Part shown: positions 15,117 to 24,973 of the stretch, piece after piece
Layout of the letters: each line of letters opens with the position of its first letter
Position numbering within the stretch: position 1 is the stretch's first letter
Source of the DNA: Planctomycetota bacterium
Lineage (GTDB): Bacteria; Planctomycetota; MHYJ01; WSZJ01; JACPWG01
Reading direction: 5' to 3'
Length of the DNA stretch: 36,986 nucleotides
Assembly (NCBI GenBank): GCA_016197205.1
Contig: JACPWG010000052.1
Location: 1 to 36,986, forward strand
Notes under the pieces: model-generated
Told to the model about the DNA's origin: nothing
The model's input: only the letters and a program-made list of their open reading frames with translations
Databases searched by the model: none
Program-made: the position numbers and the translations under genes

Positions 15117-16998
15117 GACTTCCCTCGAGCTGGCCTCCCCCTCCGCGCTCTGGCTGCTGCTCCTGGCGGCGCCGATCGTCGCGCTCCACCTGTACCGCGG
15201 GCGCCTGCGCACGATCGAAGTCCCGTGCCTCGCGCTCTGGGAACGGCTGCTCGCGACCCAGGCGCGGACGTCGGGCTTTCGCAGCCTCCGAAACCTCCTC
15301 CTCCTCCTGTTCAACCTGGCTGCGCTCGCTGGCCTCGTCGTGGCCCTGGGGGACCCGCGGCCGCGCACGCCGGCGGTCACCCCGCACGATTGGGCGCTCC
15401 TCCTGGACACCTCGCTCAGCATGCGCGCGCGCGACTGCGAGTCCGGCGATCGTTGGTCGGCCGCGGTCGCCGCCGTCCGGACCTTTCTGGCCGCGCTTCC
15501 CGCTTCCGACCGCGTCCTCCTCGTCTCCTGCGGCACTTCGGTTCGCGCCGCCGGTCCGCATCCGCCGGACAGCGAGCCGCTTGCGACCTTCGTCGCCGGT
15601 CTTGCCCCGGGGGGCGTCGAGGCCCCGCTCGAGCGCGCCCTCGCCCTCGCGCGCGCGCTGTTACCGGCCGCGGAACACCCTCAGTTCATCTTTTTTTCGG
15701 ATGGGGCCGCCGTGTCCGGTCTGGCGGAGTTCGTGCGCGCGCCGGACCATGGGTTCGTCTGCCTCGGCTCCCGCACGGATCACCTCGCGCTCCTCGACGT
15801 CGACGTGGACCGGCTCTGGGGCTCCCCGCGCGCCCTCGCCTTCGCACGAGCGCGGAATTTCGGCCGCTATCCCCGCGAGGCCCTGCTCACGGTGCGGGCC
15901 GGGGAGCGCGTCGTCAGCTCCCGCAAGCTGTCGTTCGGGCCGGGACAGGAGCTGACCACCACGCTCGAGATTCCCGCGGAGGTCGGGGACCGCGCGGTCG
16001 TCGAGCTCGGGGACCCGGACTTCTTCGACGAGGATCGGCGCGCGTACCTCGCCCTCCCTCCGTTCAGGCGCCCGCGCGTCCTGGTGGTCGCCGAACGCGA
16101 GCCGGACCCCTTCCTCGTGCCGATCCTCGGCGCGCTTCGGAACGCGCTCGACGCCGACGGAAGCGGCGTGACCCGGCCGGACGGGCTGGCGCAGGCTCTC
16201 GCCGCCGTCGGCCCCGACGACGTCGTGGTCTACGACGGCGTCTCCCCCTCCCGCCCGCTGCCGCCCGGCAACTACCTCTTCCTCGGCTCCGCCGGCGAGT
16301 ACCTGCCGGTGCGACCCTCGACCGCGGTCGAGAAACCGGTCGTCTGGCGTTGGTCCGTCGAGCCCGGCCTCTTCCGGCCGATCGCCGTCGACTCGCTCCG
16401 CATCGGCCGCTCGCTCGTGGCCGCGCCGGGCGCGGGCGAGCGGGCGCTCATCGAGTGCCCGCAAGGGGCGCTCGCCGTCTTCGGGCAGCGCGACAAGGTC
16501 TCGTACGCCTGGCTCGGGTTTCGCCTCTCCGACTCGAACTTTCCCTTGCTCGTGGCCTTTCCGCTCTTCGTGAAAGGGCTCTTCGCCTGGTTCGCGGGCG
16601 AGCGGGACTGGGTGTTCGAGGAGTGCTACTCCCTCGGCGCGCCGATCCGGCCGCGCGTGGCGTTGCCGGAGGACGCGTCCTCGGTGACGATCATCGACGA
16701 GTCCGATCCCCGGCGGCGCTGGCAGGTCCCCGTGATCCGCCGCGGCTTTGAGTTCTGGGGCGCGGACCGGCCGGGCTTCTATCGGGTCGAGGCCGGCGGC
16801 CTGGCTTGGCGCACAGGGGTGAATTTCGCCAGTGCGGCCGAGTCGGACCTCGCGCCGCGGAAGGACCTCGCCCACCCGCCGCCGCCGCTCCCGCGCGCCC
16901 CGGTCACCGCCGCCGAGCCCTGGCGGCTCTACCTGGCGTGCGCCGCCGTCGCCGCGCTGCTCGCGGAATGGCTGCTCTTTCACCGGACGCGGGAGTAG
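15115..16998 (+). CDS. BatA-like membrane protein with VWA domain
   Basis: 627 residues from ATG 15115. The N-terminus (MTSLELASPSALWLLLLAAP..HLYRGR) is the BatA/aerotolerance regulator N-terminal type: membrane helices at about 10-26 and 58-78. A VWA metal site DTSLS (D98, S100, S102) begins a domain to about 270; a beta-rich middle part follows; a last helix lies near 602-620 with a short basic tail. The protein belongs with the DUF58 gene upstream. There is no clear ribosome site, because the upstream sequence is the repeat at 15080-15116; a TTG at 15094 is a possible alternative start. Function in envelope integrity is inferred from the family. Confidence 0.85.
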   Translation: MTSLELASPSALWLLLLAAPIVALHLYRGRLRTIEVPCLALWERLLATQARTSGFRSLRNLLLLLFNLAALAGLVVALGDPRPRTPAVTPHDWALLLDTSLSMRARDCESGDRWSAAVAAVRTFLAALPASDRVLLVSCGTSVRAAGPHPPDSEPLATFVAGLAPGGVEAPLERALALARALLPAAEHPQFIFFSDGAAVSGLAEFVRAPDHGFVCLGSRTDHLALLDVDVDRLWGSPRALAFARARNFGRYPREALLTVRAGERVVSSRKLSFGPGQELTTTLEIPAEVGDRAVVELGDPDFFDEDRRAYLALPPFRRPRVLVVAEREPDPFLVPILGALRNALDADGSGVTRPDGLAQALAAVGPDDVVVYDGVSPSRPLPPGNYLFLGSAGEYLPVRPSTAVEKPVVWRWSVEPGLFRPIAVDSLRIGRSLVAAPGAGERALIECPQGALAVFGQRDKVSYAWLGFRLSDSNFPLLVAFPLFVKGLFAWFAGERDWVFEECYSLGAPIRPRVALPEDASSVTIIDESDPRRRWQVPVIRRGFEFWGADRPGFYRVEAGGLAWRTGVNFASAAESDLAPRKDLAHPPPPLPRAPVTAAEPWRLYLACAAVAALLAEWLLFHRTRE

Positions 16999-17018
16999 GA
17001 CCGGCCCCCTGAATTCGG

Positions 17019-17047
17019 TTGACCCGGGGCGGCCCCGGGGCTACAGT
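17019..17047 (+). promoter_or_regulatory. Candidate promoter giving a nearly leaderless squalene synthase mRNA
   Basis: TTGACC at 17019-17024, a 17-base spacer and TACAGT at 17042-17047. The ATG is at 17057, so transcription would start about 3 bases before it. No Shine-Dalgarno sequence is present. Confidence 0.55.
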
Positions 17048-17056
17048 AGGCCGCCC

Positions 17057-18076
17057 ATGAGCCGATCCGGAGAGCTGCCGTTTCGCGAGATCCTCCGGGG
17101 GACGAGCCGCTCCTTTTATTTGAGCGTGCGCTTCCTCCCGGCGGCGACGCGCGCGCCCGTGGCGCTCGCCTATCTCCTGGCGCGCGCGGCCGACACGCTC
17201 GCGGACACGGCCGCCTGGCCGGCGGAGGAGCGTCGAGCGGCGCTCGACCGATATCGGGAGGCGCTGGGGCGCGACGACGGCCGACCGCCGGCGTCCTTCG
17301 CAACGCGGGGTGCGCCGACCGATCGGCGGGAAGCGGCTCTGCTCGAACGCGTACCGGACCTCTTTCGTGCTTATGGCGAGCTGGACGCGCCGGACCGGTC
17401 GCGGGTGCGCGCGGTGCTCGGGACGCTCACCGGCGGGATGCTCGACGACCTGCGGCGCTTTCCCGGAGGCGGCGGGCTCCGCGCGCTCGACACCGCCGCC
17501 GAGCTGGACGCCTACACGTACGCGGTCGCCGGGTGCGTCGGGGAATTCTGGACGCGGCTCCACGCGGACCACCTGCCGTCGCTCGCGGCCGCGCCGCTCG
17601 ACCCGCTCGTGGAGCGCGGGGTGCGTCTCGGGAAGGGCCTCCAGCTCGTGAACGTCCTTCGCGACCTGCCGCGCGACCTTACGGCGGGCCGCTGCTACCT
17701 CCCGCGGGAGGAGTTGGCGACCGCGGGACTCGCGCCGGAGGACCTCCTCGACCCGACGCGCCGAGCTCGCGCGCGCCCGATCGTCGCAGTCTGGCTCGAG
17801 CGCGCCGCGGGCCACTTCGCCGAGGGCTTTGCCTACGTGCGGGCGCTGCCCGCCGCGGAGCGCCGCCTTCGACTCTGCTCCTGGTGGCTGCTCGCGCTCG
17901 GGCTCGACACGCTCGCTCTTCTTCGGCAGGCGGCCGACCCTTTCGACCCGTCGGCCCTCGTGAAGGTCGGTCGGGGCCCCGTGTACAAGTTGCTCTTTTT
18001 TTCCTGGCTCCGCGGCGCGTCCGACGCCTACCTCGCCGGGGCCTACGCGAGGCGCGCGTCCGCCGCATCCGTGTGA
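17057..18076 (+). CDS. Squalene/phytoene synthase family protein
   Basis: 339 residues from ATG 17057. The family joins two prenyl diphosphates head to head (farnesyl to squalene or geranylgeranyl to phytoene). Motifs: TSRSFYLSVRFLP near residue 15, first Asp-rich motif LLARAADTLADT near 40, and second NVLRDLPRDLTAGRCYLP near 200, with DxxxD spacing in both. No other isoprenoid gene (hpnC/E, crtI, shc) is adjacent, so squalene versus phytoene cannot be decided here; hopanoid or sterol precursor is a guess. A reading frame open further upstream overlaps the VWA gene and is rejected. The permease gene follows after 46 bases. Confidence 0.88.
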   Translation: MSRSGELPFREILRGTSRSFYLSVRFLPAATRAPVALAYLLARAADTLADTAAWPAEERRAALDRYREALGRDDGRPPASFATRGAPTDRREAALLERVPDLFRAYGELDAPDRSRVRAVLGTLTGGMLDDLRRFPGGGGLRALDTAAELDAYTYAVAGCVGEFWTRLHADHLPSLAAAPLDPLVERGVRLGKGLQLVNVLRDLPRDLTAGRCYLPREELATAGLAPEDLLDPTRRARARPIVAVWLERAAGHFAEGFAYVRALPAAERRLRLCSWWLLALGLDTLALLRQAADPFDPSALVKVGRGPVYKLLFFSWLRGASDAYLAGAYARRASAASV

Positions 18077-18108
18077 AATCAGCAATCAGCAATCGCCAAT
18101 CAGCAATC
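18074..18108 (+). repeat. Short tandem repeat, unit about AATCAGC
   Basis: Starting at the TGA stop of the synthase, AATCAGC occurs three times with one variant (AATCGCC) between copies. AT-rich against the background, directly before the AGGAGG ribosome site (18112-18117) of the next gene. Confidence 0.75.
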
Positions 18109-18122
18109 CACAGGAGGGCCGG

Positions 18123-19970
<1,848 letters not shown>

Positions 19971-20394
19971 GGCCGGGAAACTTGGAACGGGAATGCGCAG
20001 GCGCACCGCCGGTACCTGCGCCGGGCAGGTGCGCACACGACCCGAGCCCCTGCTGTCGAGCGCGGAAGGTACAGGGTGCAAAGCGGCTCGTTCCCGCGCC
20101 CGGAAGCCGAGGCTCGATTGCACAGAAGTCGAACGCCCCGTTTCACCTTGAGAGGGGTGGACCTCCGCCCTGCACCTGCACTCGCTCGGCTTTCCCGCCG
20201 GGTGGCCCCCGCTTCATTTGCGGCGTCCCGTCCGCCGAGGGGGCTGGTGTTGATCGCGGTCCCGCGCGAAGACACTCCCCTGGCTCGAATCGTGATCCCC
20301 GGGATCGCAAGGGCCGGCCTTCACCCGTGTCGAGGTCGGGCGGGGAGTAGGAGCGTGGCGAGGGGGCGGGGCGTGAGGGGAGGAGTGTGAGCGA
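19971..20394. other. Gap between convergent genes, with hairpin
   Basis: No gene is seen. 20001-20007 and 20028-20034 (GCGCACC/GGTGCGC) can pair, with inner pairing of ACCTGC (20014-20019) and GCAGGT (20025-20030), 30 bases after the permease stop. It could end transcription of the convergent genes, but there is no T-run. Confidence 0.45.
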
Positions 20395-21066
20395 CTACTG
20401 CGCGGTCGCGCCAGGGACAGGCTTTTTCGCGGGCCAGACGCCTTCCATCTGTTCGCGCCAGTGGCCATCCGGAGACTGGTAGCGCCAGCCCGGGCGCGCG
20501 AGCTCCCGGAGCTTGCGCGCGAAGGCGGTCTGGATGCGCGTGACTTGCCAATCGGTGTACGCGTTGGCCGCGACGACGGCGCGATAGAGCGCCATCCGAT
20601 CCTCATTCTCCTTGGCAACCAGGTCCTCGAGTCCGGCCCGCTGGTTCGCATCGAGCCCCTCCGTGCGGAGGAGGACGACGAGCCCGCTCTTGCCCTCGCC
20701 GATGTCGCTCTGGTCGTAGAGCGGCACGAGGATGGGGAATCTTTTTTTCATCCGCCCGCGCAGCTCGAGGATGGTGGGGGTCTCGAGCTGGACCGCGCGC
20801 AGATCCACTCCTCCCGCCGCGGGGGCGCCTTCCGCCGCTTCCGGCGCGGGCGTCGGCGCGCCGCGCACCTCCGCCAGGATTCGCCCCGCGGCCTCCTCCA
20901 TGCGCGAACCGTCGAAATAGATGGCGCGGTTGACGTTCGTGCAGGAAGGAAAGGCGACGAGGAGCGCCAAGAACCCGGCGACCCGAGACAGAGCTGCCGA
21001 CCGGCGGACGGCCTTGGGGGTGCGGGATGCTCGCTCCGCACTCGCGCTCGCTGGGACGGTCGGCAT
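20395..21066 (-). CDS. Putative lipoprotein of unknown function
   Basis: 223 residues from ATG 21066. After an Arg-rich start, a hydrophobic segment (VAGFLALLVAFP) ends in a lipobox-like SC (about residue 43), so export and lipid attachment are likely. The mature part starts TNVNRAIYFDGSRMEEAAGRIL and continues as an alpha/beta protein with conserved-looking segments such as ILVPLYDQSDIGEGKSGLVVLLR. I do not recognise a family. It is the last gene of a leftward group with 21206-21979 and 22022-22480. A longer open frame upstream lacks coding character. Confidence 0.75.
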   Translation of the reverse strand: MPTVPASASAERASRTPKAVRRSAALSRVAGFLALLVAFPSCTNVNRAIYFDGSRMEEAAGRILAEVRGAPTPAPEAAEGAPAAGGVDLRAVQLETPTILELRGRMKKRFPILVPLYDQSDIGEGKSGLVVLLRTEGLDANQRAGLEDLVAKENEDRMALYRAVVAANAYTDWQVTRIQTAFARKLRELARPGWRYQSPDGHWREQMEGVWPAKKPVPGATAQ

Positions 21067-21205
21067 GGGCTGACTCGCTTCCGTGTCCAGACACTCGCAG
21101 GTGCAGGGCGGAAGCCCTGCGCCAGAAGCCACGCCCGGCGGGTCGCGCACGGCACCGCGGCGCGGCGCGTGCAGTTCCGGGCGTCTCAGCGTCGCATCGG
21201 TCCGC

Positions 21206-21979
21206 CTACTTGGGGTTCTCCCCGGAGCCCGCGCCGGTACCCGCGTCCTTCGGCGGTTGTGCGCCGCCATCCTTGACCGGAGGGTTGACCTGCCCGTCCG
21301 GCGTTCCGCCGGGCGTGGCTCCCGGCGTTCCGCCCGGCGTCGCCCCCGGAGTCCCACCCGGCGCCGCCCCCGGTGCGTCCTTGGGTGCGTCCTTCGACGG
21401 TTCCGCCGTGCCGCTCTTGTCCCCCTGGTCGCCCTTCTTTTTTTCGTCCTCGGCCCGCAGTGCGGCCGAGCGTTCCTTCATTTCCTTCAACTTGGCGGGC
21501 AGCTCCTTCTCCGCGAATTCGGTGTCCTCCTGGATGGTGCGAAGGAGTTGCGGCGCCAGTTCCTTGGTCACCCAGTGCTTCGGATAGTTGCTCATGAGCG
21601 CATCGAGGTCCTCCCGGACGCGGCGAAGCAGCGCGGGGTCGGACTTGGCGTTCTCGTAGCGCAGGCTCGCGAGCTTGAAGAGCACGAAGGGCGTCTCCGG
21701 CGTGTTGGCATGCTCGCGTGCGAGCTTGTCGAACTCGGCGACTCTTTTTTCGCGGTCCTGCTGGTGGTCCGCGCGGCTCGCTTCGAAGACGACGAGCTCC
21801 GCCTCTTCCTGGCCCCGGTGCTGCACGTAGAGGGTCAGCACGAGGGCGAGCGTCATGCCGGTGATGGCGCAGAGGAGCACGTTCTGGTGGGGGCGGATCT
21901 TCTCGTAGAACGATTGCACGGCCTCTTCGGCGCGTGTCGCGATCGGGGTGGCGGAGCCCAAGGGCTTGAGGGGATCCAA
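21206..21979 (-). CDS. Membrane-anchored helical (TPR-like) protein with Pro/Gly-rich tail
   Basis: 257 residues. A short cytoplasmic N-terminus, one membrane helix at about 34-52 (VLLCAITGMTLALVLTLYV), then helices to about residue 170 with TPR-like content (FDKLAREHANTPETPFVLFKLASLRYENAK), resembling YfgM/BamD-type anchored repeats, and a charged coiled segment with EKKKGDQGDK. The tail from about 200 is low complexity, with seven-residue repeats of the type PGGTPGA. Orientation suggests the helical part is outside the cytoplasm. It lies 42 bases after the upstream lipoprotein gene. Function unknown; the TPR call is by eye. Confidence 0.75.
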   Translation of the reverse strand: MDPLKPLGSATPIATRAEEAVQSFYEKIRPHQNVLLCAITGMTLALVLTLYVQHRGQEEAELVVFEASRADHQQDREKRVAEFDKLAREHANTPETPFVLFKLASLRYENAKSDPALLRRVREDLDALMSNYPKHWVTKELAPQLLRTIQEDTEFAEKELPAKLKEMKERSAALRAEDEKKKGDQGDKSGTAEPSKDAPKDAPGAAPGGTPGATPGGTPGATPGGTPDGQVNPPVKDGGAQPPKDAGTGAGSGENPK

Positions 21980-22021
21980 GTGCTGACTTCTCCGGGGCCC
22001 GGGCGGGCCCCCAAAGGGGGG

Positions 22022-22480
22022 TTACCGGTGGCTCACGTGGAGGTCGACGAAGGTGGTCTTGTCACGCAGGGAGACGATCACGCTGCACGACTCCTGGTCC
22101 TTCTTGAAGTCGAGCCGGCGCTGATAGGTCTCGCCGAGCCGGTTCTGAACCGTCCAGCCGTGCGCCTCCAACTGGCTCTCGAAAAAGCGGGCGATGTCCT
22201 CGGCGCGCGTCAGGCCGCTCATGTGCAGGTCCACGACGCGGAGCGTGCCGTGCACGTAGGTGAACGAGGTCTTGCGGTCGACGAGGAAATTGTTCGGGAT
22301 CGGGATGTCGTCGAAGTTCGCAAGCGGCAGGAATTTCGGATCCGGCGGCTCGGCCGGCTTGAACGTGGCCTTCGCGTCAGCCACGGACTTGTTGACCTTG
22401 TCGGCCGCGTTCTTACAGCCCGGCGCGAGAAGGAGGGACACAAGGCCCACGATCACGAGCGCCCGGCAGGTGCTGGCCAT
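22022..22480 (-). CDS. Small putative lipoprotein of unknown function
   Basis: 152 residues. A signal sequence (ALVIVGLVSLLLAPGC) ends in a lipobox with C22. The mature part has the pattern IPIPNNFLVDRKTSFTYVHG, then FFESQLEAHGWTVQNR and LDFKKDQESCSVIVS, which looks like one alpha/beta domain in which a strand-rich core follows a short helix; I recognise the pattern as recurrent in planctomycete-like lipoproteins but cannot name it. It is the first gene of the leftward operon and has a promoter with a perfect TATAAT at 22557-22562. Confidence 0.8.
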   Translation of the reverse strand: MASTCRALVIVGLVSLLLAPGCKNAADKVNKSVADAKATFKPAEPPDPKFLPLANFDDIPIPNNFLVDRKTSFTYVHGTLRVVDLHMSGLTRAEDIARFFESQLEAHGWTVQNRLGETYQRRLDFKKDQESCSVIVSLRDKTTFVDLHVSHR

Positions 22481-22556
22481 TCACCCCTCCTCGCGAAAAA
22501 GGGCATGGTCCCGGCGGATTGAAACATGCCCGAAATGCACTCTAGAGACGGGGCTG

Positions 22557-22584
22557 ATTATAGATACGGCGAGCTTGATATCAA
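22557..22584 (-). promoter_or_regulatory. Leftward promoter of the lipoprotein operon
   Basis: On the minus strand, TTGATA (22579-22584), a 16-base spacer and a perfect TATAAT (22557-22562). Its -35 box is one half of the palindrome CTTGATATCAAG (22574-22585). Confidence 0.65.
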
Positions 22585-22603
22585 GGAAAATTTGTGGTAT
22601 GAG
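22575..22603 (+). promoter_or_regulatory. Rightward promoter of the glycosyltransferase
   Basis: TTGATA (22575-22580), a 17-base spacer and TATGAG (22598-22603). The -35 box overlaps that of the leftward promoter within the 12-base palindrome 22574-22585, so the two promoters should compete or share a regulator. Confidence 0.5.
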
Positions 22604-22701
22604 GGGCGCGCGCCGGACGCGGGAGGGAAGGCGCCGATGCCCGCAAGGGTCGCCGCGCGACGGGAGACCCTTGCGTGGGCTCCAAACCTTCGAGGATCGG
22701 G

Positions 22702-23400
22702 ATGAAACTCAGCATCGTGATGCCGGTGTACAACGAGCGCGCCACCCTCGAGGAAATCGTCCGCCGCGTGCTCGCCGCGCCCATCCCGCTCGACAAGGAA
22801 ATCCTCCTCATTGACGACGGTTCCACGGACGGGACCTCGGCCCTCCTCGACGCCTTGCCGGCGCGCCACCCCGGCGCCGACCTGCGCATCGTCCACCAGC
22901 CGCGCAACCGCGGCAAGGGGGCGGCCGTCCGCACCGGCCTCGCCGCGGCCACCGGCGATTTCGTGCTCATCCAGGACGCCGACCTCGAGTACGATCCGCG
23001 CGACTTCTCCATCCTGCTGGAGCCCCTGCTCGACAAGCGCGCGGACGTCGTCTTCGGCTCCCGCTTCCTCGGCGGCCCTCACCGCGTGCTCTACTTCTGG
23101 CACTACGTCGGGAACAAGTTCCTCACGCTCCTGACCGACGCCCTCTACGACATCAACCTGAGCGACATGGAAACCGGGTACAAGGCCTTCACCCGGCAGG
23201 TCAACCAGTCGTTGCGCCTCCAGGCCGAGCGCTTCGGGATCGAGCCGGAGATCACCGCCGAGGTCTGCAAGCGCCGCTTCCGCATCTACGAAGTGCCCAT
23301 TTCCTACAGCGGCCGCAGCTACGCCGAGGGAAAAAAAATCACCTGGAAGGACGGGTTCGCGGCCCTCTGGACGCTCCTCCGCTGCCGGTTCTCGCGCTGA
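22702..23400 (+). CDS. Family 2 glycosyltransferase (polyprenyl-phosphate sugar synthase-like)
   Basis: 232 residues from ATG 22702, which has GAGG 7 bases upstream. GT-A fold with SIVMPVYNERATLEEIV, LLIDDGSTDGT, NRGKGAAVRTGL, the metal-binding DAD in LIQDADLEYDP and VVFGSRFLGG. The C-terminal part (GYKAFTRQV..ERFGIEPEITAEVCKR..EVPISYSGRSYAEGKKI) is that of dolichyl/undecaprenyl-phosphate mannose or glucose synthases without membrane helices. It probably transfers a sugar from a nucleotide to a lipid carrier at the inner membrane face. An in-frame GTG at 22675 is a less likely start. Stands alone; the next sugar genes begin 450 bases on. Confidence 0.92.
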   Translation: MKLSIVMPVYNERATLEEIVRRVLAAPIPLDKEILLIDDGSTDGTSALLDALPARHPGADLRIVHQPRNRGKGAAVRTGLAAATGDFVLIQDADLEYDPRDFSILLEPLLDKRADVVFGSRFLGGPHRVLYFWHYVGNKFLTLLTDALYDINLSDMETGYKAFTRQVNQSLRLQAERFGIEPEITAEVCKRRFRIYEVPISYSGRSYAEGKKITWKDGFAALWTLLRCRFSR

Positions 23401-23440
23401 ACCCGGTTTCTGCTGGCCATTTCCGCTCCTGTCGAACGCC

Positions 23441-23673
23441 ACGGAAACCACAGATTTCCCAGGGCAGCCGCCGGCCGCAACCAAAGGGACGAGCCACCGA
23501 AGACGCCGAAAACACCGAAAGACGAACCGCGAATTTCGCCAATTTCGCGAATTTTCTGCTGGGATTTCGTTGCCCCAAAAGCAAGCTTTTCGGCGGTTGT
23601 GACACAGCTTCTACGGGATTTCACACATCGCGAATCTGTGAAATCGTCGTTAATCTGTGAAATCTGTGGTTCC
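23441..23673. repeat. Second, longer nested inverted-repeat element
   Basis: The left end ACGGAAACCACAGATTTC (23441-23458) and right end GAAATCTGTGGTTCCGT are near-perfect inverted repeats. The inner part near 23615-23645 forms a hairpin of GATTTCACA and TGTGAAATC. The left 70 bases match 3873-3940. The gap 23401-23848 holds this element and a promoter but no gene. Confidence 0.82.
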
Positions 23674-23748
23674 GTCGTCGCTGGGCCGGGCCGCCGTCAT
23701 CGAGAATCAGCCGCATGCGTTTCGCCTCACGAACCCGCGCTCAGTTCC

Positions 23749-23778
23749 TTGACGATCCGGGCGGCCCGCTGCTATTGT
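23749..23778 (+). promoter_or_regulatory. Candidate promoter of the DegT-Gfo operon
   Basis: TTGACG at 23749-23754, an 18-base spacer and TATTGT at 23773-23778, about 65 bases before the ATG at 23849. Confidence 0.55.
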
Positions 23779-23848
23779 ACCGCCGCTCCGAAGCGAGCTT
23801 GGTTCGTCCTTCGGCCCTCGCATGGACCCCACCCTTGGGAGTGCCCCG

Positions 23849-24973
23849 ATGTCCGTCCCGTTCGTCGACCTCCGCCGACAGTACGAAGCCCTGAAGCCCG
23901 CCATGGACGAGACCGTCCTGCGCGTCATCGGCAAGGGGATGTTCATCCTCGGCGACGAGGTCGAGCGCTTCGAACAGGAATTCGCCGCGTACTGCGGCGT
24001 GCGCCACGCCATCGGCGTCGCGTCCGGCCTCGACGGGCTCCGGCTCGTGCTGCGCGCGCTGGGGCTCGGCCCCGGCGACGAGGTCATCACCCCTCCGAAC
24101 AGTTTCATCGCCACGGCGATCGCGATCACCGACTGCGGGGCGCGGCCGGTCTTCGTCGACATCGACCCGGAGACCTACAACCTCGACCTGGCGAAACTCG
24201 AGGCCGCGATCACCCCGCGCACGCGCGCGATCCTGCCCGTGCACCTCTATGGCCAGCCGGTGCACATGGACGTGTTGCTGGACGTGGCGCGACGGCGCGG
24301 GGTGCCGGTCTTCGAGGACGCGTGCCAGGCCCATGGCGCGGAGTGGCGCGGCAAGCGTGCCGGAAGCTTCGGCGTCGCGGCCGCCTTCAGCTTCTATCCC
24401 GCCAAGAATCTCGGCTGCTACGGCGACGGCGGCGCGGTCGTGACCTCGGACGACGCGCTGGCGGAGAAGGTCCGCGTCCTGCGCCACGTCGGGCAGTCCG
24501 AGAAGTACAAGCATCCGGTGCGCGGTTACAACGCGCGCCTCGACGAGCTGCAGGCCGCGGTCCTGCGCGTGAAGCTGCCGAAGCTGGACTCGTGGAACGA
24601 CGGGCGGCGCCGCGTGGCGAAGCTGTACGCCGAGGCGCTGCGCGTCCCCGAGGTGCGGCTCCCGAGCGAGACGCCGGGCGCGAAGCACATCTACCATGTC
24701 TACTGCGTGCGCGCGGAGCGGCGCGACGCCCTCCTCGACCACCTGAAGGCGCGCGGGATCGGGGCGCTCATTCACTATCCGATTCCCATCCACCGCCAGG
24801 GCGCCTACGCGGACCTGGGGCTTGCCGAGGGGAGCTTCCCCGTGACGGAACGGACCGCGCGGGAGATCGTCTCGCTGCCGATGTTCCCCGAGATGACGGA
24901 GGCGGAGGTGCGCGAGGTCGCCGCCGCCGTGCAGTCGTTCTACCGAGGGGGGGAGGCCGCGCGTGCCCATTGA
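23849..24973 (+). CDS. DegT/DnrJ/EryC1/StrS family PLP-dependent sugar aminotransferase
   Basis: 374 residues. It would transfer an amino group to a nucleotide-bound keto sugar. The family start MSVPFVDLRRQYEALKPAMDETV is clear and fixes ATG 23849 (GGGAG just upstream; ATG 23822 is also in frame). PLP lysine K186 in SFYPAKNLGCYGDGG; also ASGLDGLRLVLRAL, EDACQAHGA and GYNARLDELQAAVL. Overlaps the dehydrogenase gene by 11 bases. The pair resembles routes such as that to 3-amino or diacetamido uronic sugars, but the exact sugar is not shown. Confidence 0.94.
   Translation: MSVPFVDLRRQYEALKPAMDETVLRVIGKGMFILGDEVERFEQEFAAYCGVRHAIGVASGLDGLRLVLRALGLGPGDEVITPPNSFIATAIAITDCGARPVFVDIDPETYNLDLAKLEAAITPRTRAILPVHLYGQPVHMDVLLDVARRRGVPVFEDACQAHGAEWRGKRAGSFGVAAAFSFYPAKNLGCYGDGGAVVTSDDALAEKVRVLRHVGQSEKYKHPVRGYNARLDELQAAVLRVKLPKLDSWNDGRRRVAKLYAEALRVPEVRLPSETPGAKHIYHVYCVRAERRDALLDHLKARGIGALIHYPIPIHRQGAYADLGLAEGSFPVTERTAREIVSLPMFPEMTEAEVREVAAAVQSFYRGGEAARAH

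Noticed and set aside
14863..15561. Minus-strand open frames reading through the AATTGAG repeats
   Set aside because: They encode repeat-derived peptides (ILNAQFS type) and overlap the VWA gene; no ribosome site.
21067..21357. 97-codon N-terminal extension of the lipoprotein at 20395
   Set aside because: Arg-rich and low in coding character; it would bury the signal sequence and lipobox.
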